Assembly (NCBI RefSeq): GCF_018130825.1
Contig: NZ_JAFCJS010000004.1
Location: 248,001 to 312,000, forward strand
Direction of reading: 5' to 3'
Length of the DNA: 64,000 nucleotides
DNA from: Bradyrhizobium liaoningense
GTDB lineage: Bacteria > Pseudomonadota > Alphaproteobacteria > Rhizobiales > Xanthobacteraceae
Shown here: positions 8,700-17,174 of the stretch, piece after piece
Numbering within the stretch: the stretch's first letter is position 1
Layout of the letters: every line of letters begins with the position of its first letter
Made by a program: the position numbers and the translations under genes
Notes under the pieces: model-generated
What the model was told of the DNA's origin: nothing
Database searches by the model: none
What the model saw: only the letters and a program-made list of their open reading frames with translations

Positions 8700-9601
8700 C
8701 CCGCGGAGAAGAATTCGTGCAGCGCCTTCGCGGTCACATCGGGGTTCTCCTCCGTCAGGAAGTGCCCTGAATCCACCGGCATGCCGTCAACGTTGGTCGC
8801 CCATTGCTTCCACGTGTCGAGCGGGGTCGCTGCGGCCTGGGCCACGCCGGCATTGCCCCACAGCGCCAGCATCGGCACCGTGATCTTCTTGCCGGCCTCG
8901 AAATCGGCCTTGTCGAGGTCGTAGTCGAAATAGGCGCCGGCGCGGTAGTCCTCGCACATCGCGTGCACGCGGGCGGGATCGCGGAACGGGGCGATGTAGT
9001 GCTCGAGCGCTCGCTCGTCGATCGCATCCAGCGTCTTCGACTTGGTCTGGCTCGCCATCTTGACGCGCAGGAAGAACTCGCCATTGCCGGAGATCAGCGT
9101 CTCCGGCAGCGGCGCAGGCTGGGCCAGGAAGGTCCAATGATAGATCTTCAGCGCATAGGCGCGGTTCATCCGCTCCCAGTAATTATAGGTCGGCAGGATA
9201 TCGAGCACGGCGAGCTTCGACAGCCGACCGGGATGGTCGAGCGCCAACCGATACGACACACGGCCGCCGCGGTCGTGGCCGGCGAGCGCGAAGTGCACGT
9301 GGCCGAGCTGCTCCATCGCCTCGACCATGGCCTTGGCCATCGCGCGCTTGCTGTAGGGCATGTGCAGCGCATCGCTCTCGGGCATGTCGGACCAGCCATA
9401 GCCCGGCAGGTCGGCGACGATCAGCGTGAACTTGTCCGCGAGTTGCGGCGCGACGCGGTGCCACATCACGTTGGTCTCGGAGAAGCCGTGCAAGAGCAGC
9501 AGCGGCGGGCCTTTGCCGCCGACGCGGGCGAAGATGCGACCGAACGAGGTGTTGATCCATTCGGAGGCGAAGCCGGGATAGAGGTCGGCGAGATCGGACA
9601 T
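8696..9601 (-). CDS. Alpha/beta hydrolase, haloacetate dehalogenase-like
   Basis: A 301-residue alpha/beta hydrolase. The oxyanion region is LLLLHGFSETNVMWHRV. The nucleophile elbow is GHDRGGR with aspartate D110, not serine, and a late DSGHF supplies the histidine. An Asp nucleophile followed by Arg is the pattern of fluoroacetate/haloacetate dehalogenases, so C-halogen or possibly epoxide hydrolysis is likelier than esterase activity. The ATG at 9601 opens MSDLADLYPGF, with GCAGAAAG just upstream. Substrate is uncertain. It converges on tadA. Confidence 0.85.
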   Translation of the reverse strand: MSDLADLYPGFASEWINTSFGRIFARVGGKGPPLLLLHGFSETNVMWHRVAPQLADKFTLIVADLPGYGWSDMPESDALHMPYSKRAMAKAMVEAMEQLGHVHFALAGHDRGGRVSYRLALDHPGRLSKLAVLDILPTYNYWERMNRAYALKIYHWTFLAQPAPLPETLISGNGEFFLRVKMASQTKSKTLDAIDERALEHYIAPFRDPARVHAMCEDYRAGAYFDYDLDKADFEAGKKITVPMLALWGNAGVAQAAATPLDTWKQWATNVDGMPVDSGHFLTEENPDVTAKALHEFFSAG

Positions 9602-9655
9602 CTTTCTGCATCCTTGTCTGGTCAGTCCTGAGAGCTGCTCCCAACAAAAAAATGT

Positions 9656-9679
9656 CGAATACAACCCCATGCACAGTAG
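9656..9679. repeat. 24-nt conserved intergenic element (copy 1)
   Basis: The plus-strand core ACAACCCCATGCACAGTAG recurs exactly at 54305-54323, and the match extends 5 bases further left with one mismatch. Read on the minus strand it lies about 55 bases before the hydrolase start. No known motif was recognised. Confidence 0.6.
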
Positions 9680-9792
9680 CACGCGTCCTCGGCGAAGGAC
9701 GCTAAGTCCAACAGCCGACTACGCATTTCTGGAATGTCGATGTGGCGGCGCGATGGCGCAAGGTTTTTGCGCGCGCAGCGGAAAAACCGCTG

Positions 9793-11076
9793 TCAGCCCT
9801 TGGCCTTCTCCGCTTCCACCGCCTGCCAGCCGATGTCGCGGCGGCAGAAGCCGTCCGGCCAGTTGATGCGGTCGACGGCCTGATAGGCGCGCGCCTGCGC
9901 CTCGGTCACGGTCTTGCCCAGCGCGCAGACGTTCAGCACGCGGCCGCCATTGGCAAGGATCGCGCCGTCCTTCGCGACAGTTCCGGCGTGGAAGATCTCG
10001 ACGGTGTCGACCTTCGCGGCATCATCGAGCCCCTCGATCCGCGTGCCCTTCTGGTAGTCGCCGGGATAGCCCTTCGCCGCCATCACCACGGTGATCGCGG
10101 ATTCCGGATGCCAGCGCAGATCGAAATGCTTCAACTCCCCGTCGCAGGCGGCGATGAACGCCGGCACGATGTCCGACATCATGCGCAGCATCAGCACCTG
10201 GCACTCGGGATCGCCGAAACGGACGTTGAACTCGAACAGCTTTGGTCCCTGCGTCGTCAGCATGATGCCGGCGTAGAGAATGCCGCGGAACGGCGTGCCG
10301 CGCTGCTTCATGCCGGCAACCGTCGGCAGGATGATCTTGGCCATGATCGCGTCGTGGATCGCGGGCGTCACCAGCGGCGTCGGCGAATAGGCGCCCATGC
10401 CGCCGGTGTTCGGGCCGACGTCGTGGTCGAACACGCGCTTGTGGTCCTGCGCGGACGCCAGCGGGATCGCCGTCTCGCCGTCGCACAGCGCAAAGAAGCT
10501 GATCTCGCGGCCGGGCAGAAACTCCTCGATCACGACCTCGGCGCCGGCCTCGCCAAAGGCGCCCTCGAACATCATGGCGATGGCATCTTCCGCCTCGCGC
10601 ACGGTCTTGGCGACGACGACGCCCTTGCCGGCGGCGAGGCCGTCGGCCTTGACCACGATCGGCGCGCCCTGGCTCTGGACATAGGCGCGCGCGTCATTGG
10701 CGTTGGTGAAGCGCTTGTAGGCGCCGGTCGGAATGCCGAATTCGGTGCACAGCGCTTTCGTAAAGCCCTTGGAGCTTTCGAGCTGGGCCGGGATCCTGCT
10801 CGGCCCGAACGCCTTGATGCCGGCAGCAGTGAGGTCGTCGACGATGCCGGCCGCCAGCGGCGTCTCCGGGCCGACCACCACGAGCTCCACCGCATTCTTC
10901 TTGCAGAAGTCGATCACGGCGGCATGGTCGGCGATGTCGAGCGCCACGCATTCGGCCTCGCGCGCGATACCGGCATTGCCGGGTGCGCACCAGAATTTGG
11001 TCACCAGGGGGGAGGCCGCGATCTTCCACGCCAGGGCATGTTCGCGGCCGCCGGAACCAAGCAGGAGAATGTGCAT
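9793..11076 (-). CDS. purD: Phosphoribosylamine--glycine ligase PurD
   Basis: A 427-residue GAR synthetase, catalysing ATP-dependent joining of phosphoribosylamine and glycine in purine synthesis. It opens with MHILLLGSGGREHALAWK. The ATP-grasp domain contains KADGLAAGKGV, and the family signature FNVRFGDPE(C)Q is near residue 290. The ATG at 11076 is chosen because GGSGGREHA normally lies within the first dozen residues. An upstream start at 11154 would add 26 unrelated residues. It stands alone, with a long palindromic repeat upstream. Confidence 0.97.
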   Translation of the reverse strand: MHILLLGSGGREHALAWKIAASPLVTKFWCAPGNAGIAREAECVALDIADHAAVIDFCKKNAVELVVVGPETPLAAGIVDDLTAAGIKAFGPSRIPAQLESSKGFTKALCTEFGIPTGAYKRFTNANDARAYVQSQGAPIVVKADGLAAGKGVVVAKTVREAEDAIAMMFEGAFGEAGAEVVIEEFLPGREISFFALCDGETAIPLASAQDHKRVFDHDVGPNTGGMGAYSPTPLVTPAIHDAIMAKIILPTVAGMKQRGTPFRGILYAGIMLTTQGPKLFEFNVRFGDPECQVLMLRMMSDIVPAFIAACDGELKHFDLRWHPESAITVVMAAKGYPGDYQKGTRIEGLDDAAKVDTVEIFHAGTVAKDGAILANGGRVLNVCALGKTVTEAQARAYQAVDRINWPDGFCRRDIGWQAVEAEKAKG

Positions 11077-11192
11077 CGAGGGCTCAGAAATAAGGGGTTT
11101 GCTGGGGGCGGAGGTCGCACGAATCCGCGCCGGTCTCAAGGGGGGCGTGCTCAATCACCCCCGTCATTCCGGGGCGCGGCGTGCAGCCGATC

Positions 11193-11356
11193 TTACCCTC
11201 CCCTGGAGGGGGAGGGTCGCTACGCATGTAGCGAAGCGGAATGCGTAGCGGGGTGGGGTGACGGTCTCTCCGCACGCGATACTGCCCGTGGGGAGAGATC
11301 ACCCCACCCCGCTCGCGCTGCGCGCGATCGCCCCTCCCCCTCCAGGGGAGGGTAAG
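11193..11356. repeat. Long palindromic repeat (TTACCCTCCCCTGGAGGGGG type)
   Basis: The left half begins TTACCCTCCCCTGGAGGGGG, and the right half ends CCCTCCAGGGGAGGGTAA. Inner segments (GCGGGGTGGGGTGA against TCACCCCACCCCGC) are also complementary, so the 164 bases could fold into one long cruciform. A half-palindrome with GTCATTCCGGGGCG lies just to its left near 11163. It ends at the stop codon of the winged-helix gene, so it could act as that operon's terminator. Confidence 0.8.
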
Positions 11357-11656
11357 TCAGACCTGCTTCCCCGCGATGATCTCCTGCAAGGTCGCCACAT
11401 GCCGCGCGAAGGCGCCTCGGCCGGTTACGGTCGCGGTGACCGTGGTCTGCGGCTTCTTGCCGACGAAGGCCTTGTCGACCGAGACGTAGCCGGCCTTGGC
11501 CAGGGTCTCGATATGGGCGCCGAGATTGCCGTCGGTCGCGCCGGTGAGCTTCTTCAGGCGGGCGAATTCCAGCCCGACCTCCGCAGGCAGCGCGTTCAGC
11601 GCCGCCATGATCTTCAGGCGCAACGGCTGGTGGATGATGTCGTCGAGCTCTGCCAC
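11357..11656 (-). CDS. Winged helix-turn-helix regulator (HTH_34-like)
   Basis: A 99-residue DNA-binding protein. Its core HQPLRLKIMAALNAL, LEFARLKKLTGATDGNLGAH and LAKAGYVSVDKAF fits the compact winged-helix family related to ArsR/MarR (HTH_34). The start is a GTG 2 bases after the stop of the membrane protein, preceded by GGAGCTAGAA; no in-frame ATG is available. Small regulators of this type are often encoded with a membrane protein they control or sense through, as here. Its function beyond DNA binding is unknown. Confidence 0.75.
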   Translation of the reverse strand: MAELDDIIHQPLRLKIMAALNALPAEVGLEFARLKKLTGATDGNLGAHIETLAKAGYVSVDKAFVGKKPQTTVTATVTGRGAFARHVATLQEIIAGKQV

Positions 11657-11658
11657 TT

Positions 11659-12210
11659 CTAGCTCCGACGCATCCAGAGGCCGCCGACGAACAACCCGCC
11701 GCCGTTGACGCCCGCCATCCACAGCAGGAACGGCATTCCGGGGATGTAGACATATCCGATCAGCGTCAGCGCGATGATCACGGCGCCAATCACGATGAAG
11801 GCCGTGCCGAACCACACGCCTGCCAACATGTAGAACATCATGATGTAGACCGGCCAGAACGTCGTCTGCTGACGCGGCGTGAATTGGCCGAACACGCAGC
11901 AGAAGATGCCGAATGCAATGATGAACAGGAACGTCAGCAGATAGCGGTGATCGAAGGTACGGATGCGGGATTGTGCATAATTGTAGGCGCTGAGGGCGAA
12001 CAGCCCGAGAGTCGCGAAGACGTAGACGCCGATCCAGATATAGAGGCCATAGCGCGGCCAGAGCCAGCTCAGGACGTTCCCGGCGAAAACCAGACCGCCC
12101 CACATCAACATGATGAGACCGGAGAGCTGGTAGATCAGCGATTGCCGCACGCGGCGGACGGTATCATCGATGTCAGCCAGTGCATCTGTGGCCTGCTTGC
12201 TGTCGATCAT
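11659..12210 (-). CDS. Polytopic membrane protein, unknown function
   Basis: A 183-residue protein with a short polar N-terminus (MIDSKQATDALADIDD) and about five or six hydrophobic segments, for example LIYQLSGLIMLMWGGLVFAG and YLLTFLFIIAFGIFCCVFG. I do not recognise a catalytic motif. Its ATG overlaps the TGA of the upstream hydrolase (ATGA), and its stop is 2 bases before the winged-helix regulator's GTG. The three genes therefore form one translationally coupled operon. Confidence 0.75.
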   Translation of the reverse strand: MIDSKQATDALADIDDTVRRVRQSLIYQLSGLIMLMWGGLVFAGNVLSWLWPRYGLYIWIGVYVFATLGLFALSAYNYAQSRIRTFDHRYLLTFLFIIAFGIFCCVFGQFTPRQQTTFWPVYIMMFYMLAGVWFGTAFIVIGAVIIALTLIGYVYIPGMPFLLWMAGVNGGGLFVGGLWMRRS

Positions 12211-13205
12211 GACTGCCCTGCCCCGCGCGTAGCGACGTCCTCGGCGATCGCGGAGATCGCTTTCGGGCTGGTGACCATGCCCATGTGATTGACGCCCTCG
12301 ATGACCTTGACGTCGACGGACGGCTTCACCGCCTGCACGGCCTCGGCATATTTGTCCGAGATCATCATCTCGTCGTCGGCGGCGCCGAAGATGGTCATCG
12401 GATGCGTCACGGCCGGCAGGTCGAGCCGATAGCCGCGCGTGGCAAAATTGCGCATCAGGCGGTCGGAATAGGTCGGCACCAGAATACGCTCGGAATTCGG
12501 CGGCACAGCGAACGCCAGCACCGGGAGTTGCGAGCAACAGTCGATGCCGAGCTTGCGCAGCGCGGCGAGACCAAGAAGGCGCGGGATGTCGGGATTGGCC
12601 CAGCCACCGGAATTCGGTCTATTGGTCGGTGCGTCGTAGCCGAGATAGGGCGCGATCAGCACGGTGCGGACGAACAGGTCCTGCATGATCGGCGTCGCGG
12701 CCACACGCAGCGAGAAGCCGGCACCCGCGGAATGACCGATCAGGGTCAGCGGCAAATCAGGTGCGGACTTGCGCACGTGGGCGACGAAATCGACGAGATC
12801 GTCCTCGAGTTGACCGACATAGCCGATGTCGCCGCGGGTGCCCGAGGCGCCGTGACCGCGCATGTCGAGCGCCCAGGTCTCGACGCCGCGCGCGGCGAGC
12901 GCGGCCGTCAGCGCGTGATTGACGGTAGCGGACGAGGCCGAGGAGCCATGGATGAAGATGGCGCCGCGATCCGTGGCCGCCCCCTTCGGCGCGTAGTGGC
13001 GGAAGCCGAGCCAGGTGCCGTCGCGGGCCTGGAAGCGCTCGAGCGGCGGCAGCGTGGACCAATCGATGCCTTTGGCGGAGTCCGAGACAGAGCGCATCTC
13101 GGCGGGCCGCTCGAGCGGCGTCGCGATCAGGGCGGTCAGGAGGAGCGCCACGGCGCCGACCGCGCACAGCCCCCATTTCAGCAAGCCCAGAGCACCTCGC
13201 AGCAT
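12207..13205 (-). CDS. Membrane-anchored alpha/beta hydrolase (lysophospholipase-like)
   Basis: A 332-residue protein. An N-terminal hydrophobic helix (LCAVGAVALLLTALIATPL) anchors it, with the catalytic domain outside. It has AIFIHGSSASS, LDMRGHGASG and the serine elbow GHSAGAG. Asp and His follow in FGAADDEMM and GVNHMG. This is the layout of monoacylglycerol lipase or lysophospholipase proteins; the substrate is unknown. The ATG at 13205 is preceded by GGTGAGAG. It is the first gene of a three-gene operon with a membrane protein and a winged-helix regulator. Confidence 0.8.
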   Translation of the reverse strand: MLRGALGLLKWGLCAVGAVALLLTALIATPLERPAEMRSVSDSAKGIDWSTLPPLERFQARDGTWLGFRHYAPKGAATDRGAIFIHGSSASSATVNHALTAALAARGVETWALDMRGHGASGTRGDIGYVGQLEDDLVDFVAHVRKSAPDLPLTLIGHSAGAGFSLRVAATPIMQDLFVRTVLIAPYLGYDAPTNRPNSGGWANPDIPRLLGLAALRKLGIDCCSQLPVLAFAVPPNSERILVPTYSDRLMRNFATRGYRLDLPAVTHPMTIFGAADDEMMISDKYAEAVQAVKPSVDVKVIEGVNHMGMVTSPKAISAIAEDVATRGAGQS

Positions 13206-13324
13206 GGCCAACTCTCACCTAATTCATCCTCGATAGAGAACTCTATAATACAGAGTACTCTCCCATTCAATCCCCGGATTGGCGCCGCGCGGCGAAAATC
13301 CTTAACGTCGGGTCTGACCCCAAA

Positions 13325-14965
13325 ATGCCGAATCGTTTGCCGATGCCGCCTGCGGAACAACTGAACAACGCGTTCGAATTCACCGTCTCCGAGCTCTCGC
13401 AGTCCCTGAAGCGGACTGTGGAGGACACCTATGGCCATGTCCGGGTCCGCGGCGAGATCTCGGGATTCCGTGGTGCCCACTCCTCCGGCCATTGCTATTT
13501 CGCGCTCAAGGACGAGAGCGCCAAGATCGAGGCGGTGATCTGGAAGGGCGTGCACGGCCGCATGCGCTTCAAGCCCCAGGAGGGGCTCGAGGTGATCGCC
13601 ACCGGCAAGCTCACGACCTATCCGGGCTCCTCGAAATACCAGATCGTGATCGAGGCGCTGGAGCCGGCCGGCATCGGCGCGCTGATGGCCTTGATGGAGG
13701 AGCGCAAGAAGAAGCTCGCCGCCGAGGGCCTGTTCGACGAGGCGCGCAAGCAGCTTTTGCCCTGGCTGCCGGAGGTGATCGGCGTCGTGACCTCGCCGAC
13801 CGGCGCGGTCATCCGCGACATCCTGCATCGGCTCGAGGACCGCTTTCCCCGCCGCGTGCTGGTGTGGCCGGTCAAGGTGCAGGGCGAAGGCTCGGCCGAG
13901 CAGGTCGCGGCCGCGATCCGCGGCTTCAACGCGCTGCCCGAAGGTGGCAAGATTCCGCGCCCCGACGTGCTGATCGTCGCGCGCGGCGGCGGCTCGCTGG
14001 AGGATCTCTGGTCGTTCAACGAGGAGATCGTGGTGCGGGCGGCGGCCGAGAGCATGATCCCGCTGATCTCGGCGGTCGGGCACGAGACCGACATCACGCT
14101 GATTGATTTCGTCGCCGACAAGCGCGCGCCGACGCCGACCGCGGCCGCCGAGATGGCCGTCCCCGTGCGCAGCGAATTGTTCGTCGAGGTCGCCGATCTC
14201 GGGCGCCGCACCCGCGCCTATTGGCAACGCGCGCAGGAGAGCCGCCGCAGCGAGCTGCGCGCCGCAGCACGCGCATTGCCGGCCGCGGGCGATCTGCTCG
14301 CGATCCCGCGGCAGCGGCTGGATTCGGCAGGCAGCGCCCTGCCCCGTTGCCTCAAGGCCAACACGCATGCGCATTTCCGCAGGTTCACCGCGGCCAGCTC
14401 AAAGCTGACGCTGCGGGTGCTGCACGGCCAGATCTCGCAGGCCGATCATCGCCTCACCGTGTGCGGCGAGCGGCTCGGCCTGTCGGCGCGCTCGCTGCTG
14501 CGGCAGCGGCGCGACCGCTTTGCCGGGCTGGAGGTGCGCCTGCGCGCCTCAAAGCTTTCCAATGCGCAGGCGCAGCGCAATGCGATTGCCCGCCAGCGCG
14601 AGCGCACGCATCGGCTTGCCGAGCGCGCCGGCCGCGCGCTCGTCACGCTGCTGCAGCGGCTGGAGGCCCGCGTCGAGAACAGCGGCAAGCTGCTCTCCGC
14701 TCTGTCCTATCGCAGCGTGCTCGCGCGCGGCTTTGCCCTGGTGCGCGACGAGGCCGGCCATCCCGTGCATGCGGCGGACGCGATCGGCCCCGGCGCGCGC
14801 GTCGAGATCGAGTTTGCGGACGGCCGTGTCGGCGCGACCGCGGATGCGGATCGCCCTGCGCCAGCGGCAAAGCGCGCCCCGGCGCAAGCGAAGCCAGCCG
14901 CGCAGGAGACAAAGCCAGCGCCGAAGCGCGTGGGCAAGCCGGTGGATCAGGGCAGCTTGTTCTGA
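13325..14965 (+). CDS. xseA: Exodeoxyribonuclease VII large subunit
   Basis: A 546-residue XseA. It has an N-terminal OB-fold (VRVRGEISGFRGAHSSGHCY) and a catalytic domain with VTSPTGAVIRDI, RGGGSLEDLW and GHETDITLIDFVADKRAPTP. A long Arg/Ala-rich coiled-coil region spans about residues 300-460, ending in SVLARGFALV. The last 40 residues are a Pro/Ala/Lys tail of low complexity. With XseB, not in this window, it degrades single-stranded DNA from both ends. It is divergent from the hydrolase operon. Confidence 0.96.
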   Translation: MPNRLPMPPAEQLNNAFEFTVSELSQSLKRTVEDTYGHVRVRGEISGFRGAHSSGHCYFALKDESAKIEAVIWKGVHGRMRFKPQEGLEVIATGKLTTYPGSSKYQIVIEALEPAGIGALMALMEERKKKLAAEGLFDEARKQLLPWLPEVIGVVTSPTGAVIRDILHRLEDRFPRRVLVWPVKVQGEGSAEQVAAAIRGFNALPEGGKIPRPDVLIVARGGGSLEDLWSFNEEIVVRAAAESMIPLISAVGHETDITLIDFVADKRAPTPTAAAEMAVPVRSELFVEVADLGRRTRAYWQRAQESRRSELRAAARALPAAGDLLAIPRQRLDSAGSALPRCLKANTHAHFRRFTAASSKLTLRVLHGQISQADHRLTVCGERLGLSARSLLRQRRDRFAGLEVRLRASKLSNAQAQRNAIARQRERTHRLAERAGRALVTLLQRLEARVENSGKLLSALSYRSVLARGFALVRDEAGHPVHAADAIGPGARVEIEFADGRVGATADADRPAPAAKRAPAQAKPAAQETKPAPKRVGKPVDQGSLF

Positions 14966-14993
14966 GGCGGGAGGGCGGCGCTCGGCCCTCGGT

Positions 14994-15093
14994 GTCATTC
15001 CCCGCGAAAGCGGGGAATCCAGTACGCCGCCGCTTCTCGATGAATCACAGACGCCTCGGCGTACTGGATCGCCCGGTCAAGCCGGGCGATGAC
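14994..15093. repeat. Palindromic repeat (GTCATTCCCCGCGAAAGCGG type)
   Basis: GTCATTCCCCGCGAAAGCGG and GGATCGCCCGGTCAAGCCGG...GATGAC form a compound palindrome around CCAGTACGCC/GGCGTACTGG. Together with the next repeat it fills the xseA downstream region; no gene is seen from 14966 to 15315. Confidence 0.75.
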
Positions 15094-15130
15094 AGTGAAT
15101 GTGTGGAGACACGCGTACAACATTCTCGCT

Positions 15131-15256
15131 GTCGTCCCGGCGAAGGCCGGGACCCATAACCACAGGAAGGAGTTTGGCGAAGACTCGTCGTTCGGTACTC
15201 CGACCGCCTGCAATTGATAGATCACGCGGTATGGGTCCCGGCCTTCGCCGGGACGA
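15131..15256. repeat. Palindromic repeat (GTCGTCCCGGCGAAGGCCGG type)
   Basis: Perfect arms GTCGTCCCGGCGAAGGCCGG and CCGGCCTTCGCCGGGACGAC bracket about 85 bases. The arms extend inward into GACCCATA and its imperfect complement. This is typical of dispersed intergenic palindromes in Bradyrhizobium-like genomes. Confidence 0.8.
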
Positions 15257-15315
15257 CGCGAGGAAAAAGTACGCCTCACACGTCTAACCTAATACGCAGC
15301 GACAAGGCTCCCGCC

Positions 15316-15465
15316 CTACCGGCAGGACAATCCCGCGTCGATCGTGGTCCAGAAGCCGCAATGTTCCGGCGCCAGCTGTGGGGCGCCGGCGTGGGCTTCG
15401 TACAGGAAGATCGCGACGGTGAAGACGATCAGGGCGGAGGCGAAGAGCGTGATGCGGTTGCGCAT
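15316..15465 (-). CDS. Small single-pass or exported protein, unknown
   Basis: A 49-residue open frame starting MRNRITLFASALIVFTVAIF, which is a good hydrophobic signal or membrane helix after a basic N-terminus. A short tail with two cysteines (PEHCGFW, GLSCR) follows. No clear ribosome binding site precedes the ATG, so the call rests on the plausible membrane segment and on lying in a gap between larger genes. I do not recognise the family. Confidence 0.45.
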   Translation of the reverse strand: MRNRITLFASALIVFTVAIFLYEAHAGAPQLAPEHCGFWTTIDAGLSCR

Positions 15466-15663
15466 GTGAGATGCGTTTAATCGACATCGTGGTCGAATGA
15501 TGGCACGGCCACAGGCTGAAACCACGGCCGCGCGCGCTCCGTAGATTCACGGTCGGCCATTTTCCGTGCAGGGCGGTGGTCGATGCGGGGCTGTCCGCCA
15601 GACGTTGTTCCCCGGGCGGCCCCGCTTCCGCCTTCGCTCTGTCGAGCTACGGCGGGACAAGTC

Positions 15664-15749
15664 CGTAGCCCGGATGGAGCGCAGCGTAATCCGGGGTCGA
15701 GCTGCAACTTCGACTGTCCCGGATTTCGCTGCGCTCCATCCGGGCTACG
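15664..15749. repeat. Palindromic repeat, GTAGCCCGGATGGAGCG type (copy 2)
   Basis: Same arms as the element at 2877-2965 (GTAGCCCGGATGGAGCGCAG and its complement, with one internal difference) but a different spacer. It ends about 10 bases from the stop of the dienelactone hydrolase-like gene. Confidence 0.85.
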
Positions 15750-15758
15750 GCAGTGCGC

Positions 15759-16589
15759 TCACCGCGCCAGCCATTGCGCGACTTCCTTCTGCGACTCCGC
15801 GCGCGCATCGGCATCCGTGCCGAGATGGCCGTGCTCAGGCGCGGCGGCGTCGCTGCTGCCGCTGGCCGCGTGCAGCGGCGTGTTGGCGCGATCGAAATCG
15901 TGATAGGCGCCGGGGTAGACCACGATGCGCGCGAGCGCGCTGCGGCCGCGCGCGCCGTCGACCATCTGGCGGCAGGCCGGCGGCGAGGAGACGTCGTCAT
16001 CGGCGCCGATCAGCACGAGGGTCGGCACCCGCGCGCTCCATCCCAAACCCGCCGAGATCCGGCAATCCGGATAGAACGCAATCGCGGCGCGGAAATCCGG
16101 CCCCTGATCGCGCGCCGTGCTCTGCGGACGCACCGCCCAGAGCAGTGCGCTGGCGCCGTTGGCCCAGCCCATCAGGCTGATGCGGTCGCGCGCCACCCAG
16201 GCCTGATTCATCAGCCAAGCGCGCGAGGCCGCGATGTCGGCGACGCGCTCGCGCCGCGCCTTGACGTGACTCTCCTTGACGCGACACTGCGGACCGAGCT
16301 CGCGCGAGCCGTAGCTGTCGGGCATCAGCACGGCGTTGCCAGCCTTGAGCAGGCGCTCGGCCCAGTCGCGATAGCGCGGCAGCACGGGATCGGAATGGCC
16401 GCCGAGGCCGCCGCAGCCATGCAGCGCGATCACGGTCGGAAACGGCCCCTCTCCCTCGGGCTTGTAGAGCTGCGCATGCAGCACTCCGGACGCCAGAGGA
16501 ATCTCGACCTGATGCGGCGCGGGTGCCGGCGCCGCGTGCGCAGCCGGTATCAGGAGCATCAGGAACAGGGCGATCAGTCGAAGGCGCAT
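15759..16589 (-). CDS. Dienelactone hydrolase-like exported protein, nucleophile replaced by Ala
   Basis: A 276-residue protein. An N-terminal signal peptide (LRLIALFLMLLIPAAHA) is followed by an alpha/beta hydrolase core with VIALHGCGG near residue 53 and MPDSYGSRE. The expected nucleophile elbow is GWANG (residues 141-145), with alanine A143 where Cys or Ser is required. The acid (GADDDVSSP) and histidine (AYHDFD) positions look intact. It may therefore be inactive as a hydrolase, act as a binding protein, or result from one Ser-to-Ala change. The ATG at 16589 is chosen for the signal peptide. Confidence 0.8.
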   Translation of the reverse strand: MRLRLIALFLMLLIPAAHAAPAPAPHQVEIPLASGVLHAQLYKPEGEGPFPTVIALHGCGGLGGHSDPVLPRYRDWAERLLKAGNAVLMPDSYGSRELGPQCRVKESHVKARRERVADIAASRAWLMNQAWVARDRISLMGWANGASALLWAVRPQSTARDQGPDFRAAIAFYPDCRISAGLGWSARVPTLVLIGADDDVSSPPACRQMVDGARGRSALARIVVYPGAYHDFDRANTPLHAASGSSDAAAPEHGHLGTDADARAESQKEVAQWLAR

Positions 16590-16777
16590 CGGACTCTGCC
16601 GTATCAGGTGCCGGCCGCGAGCGGCGGGACGATCCTTCGCCCGGAGCAGTACCATGCGTAAACGGCGGCAAAACATCACAAACCGGTGGGTTTAACGGGC
16701 GGACAAGCCACCCTATCTATGCTACATCCCGTCCAACACATCGTGCCCTTACGGGCCTTCCACGGAGACTTTCGACC

Positions 16778-17002
16778 GTGCTGAACAAGTTCGGCTCTTC
16801 CGGCCATGGCGAAGCGCAGGTGCAGTATCTCGACGGCGATTTCCGCGTGATCTCGCCGGGGACCTTCGTGCGTTGCGCCATCACCGACACGCGGATCCCG
16901 CTCGACGAACTGAAGTACTGGAGCGTGGACCTGCAGGAGGCCTACGCCACGCCCGCCGCGGTGCTGCAGCGGCACTTTCCCGGCGCGCTGAAGCAGTCGT
17001 GA
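16778..17002 (+). CDS. DUF2093 family protein
   Basis: A 74-residue protein matching the DUF2093 family of alphaproteobacteria. Recognisable parts are VQYLDGDFRVISPGTFVRCA, TRIPLDELKYWSVDLQEAY and a closing RHFPG. Its function is unknown. The start is GTG with GGAG about 10 bases upstream; no in-frame ATG exists nearby. In related genomes such genes often lie near xseA, purD and lpxK, as they do here. Confidence 0.8.
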   Translation: MLNKFGSSGHGEAQVQYLDGDFRVISPGTFVRCAITDTRIPLDELKYWSVDLQEAYATPAAVLQRHFPGALKQS

Positions 17003-17022
17003 TCCTTCGGCTCTCGTAACTC

Positions 17023-17150
17023 TCGTAGGGTGGGCAAAGGCGCAAAGCGCCGTGCCCACCGTCTCTCCAAGACCGCGACAACCAACGTGGGCACGCTTCC
17101 GCCTTCGCTCTCCGAGCTTCGGCGGACAAGTCGCTTTGCCCACCCTACGA
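17023..17150. repeat. Palindromic REP, GTAGGGTGGGCAAAG type (copy 1)
   Basis: The left arm CGTAGGGTGGGCAAAGGCGC and the right arm ending GCTTTGCCCACCCTACGA enclose inner arms GTGCCCAC and GTGGGCAC. It is the same family that flanks the transposase at 61 kb. Confidence 0.85.
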
Positions 17151-17174
17151 TACCGCGCTTGTGGCATCGTTCTG

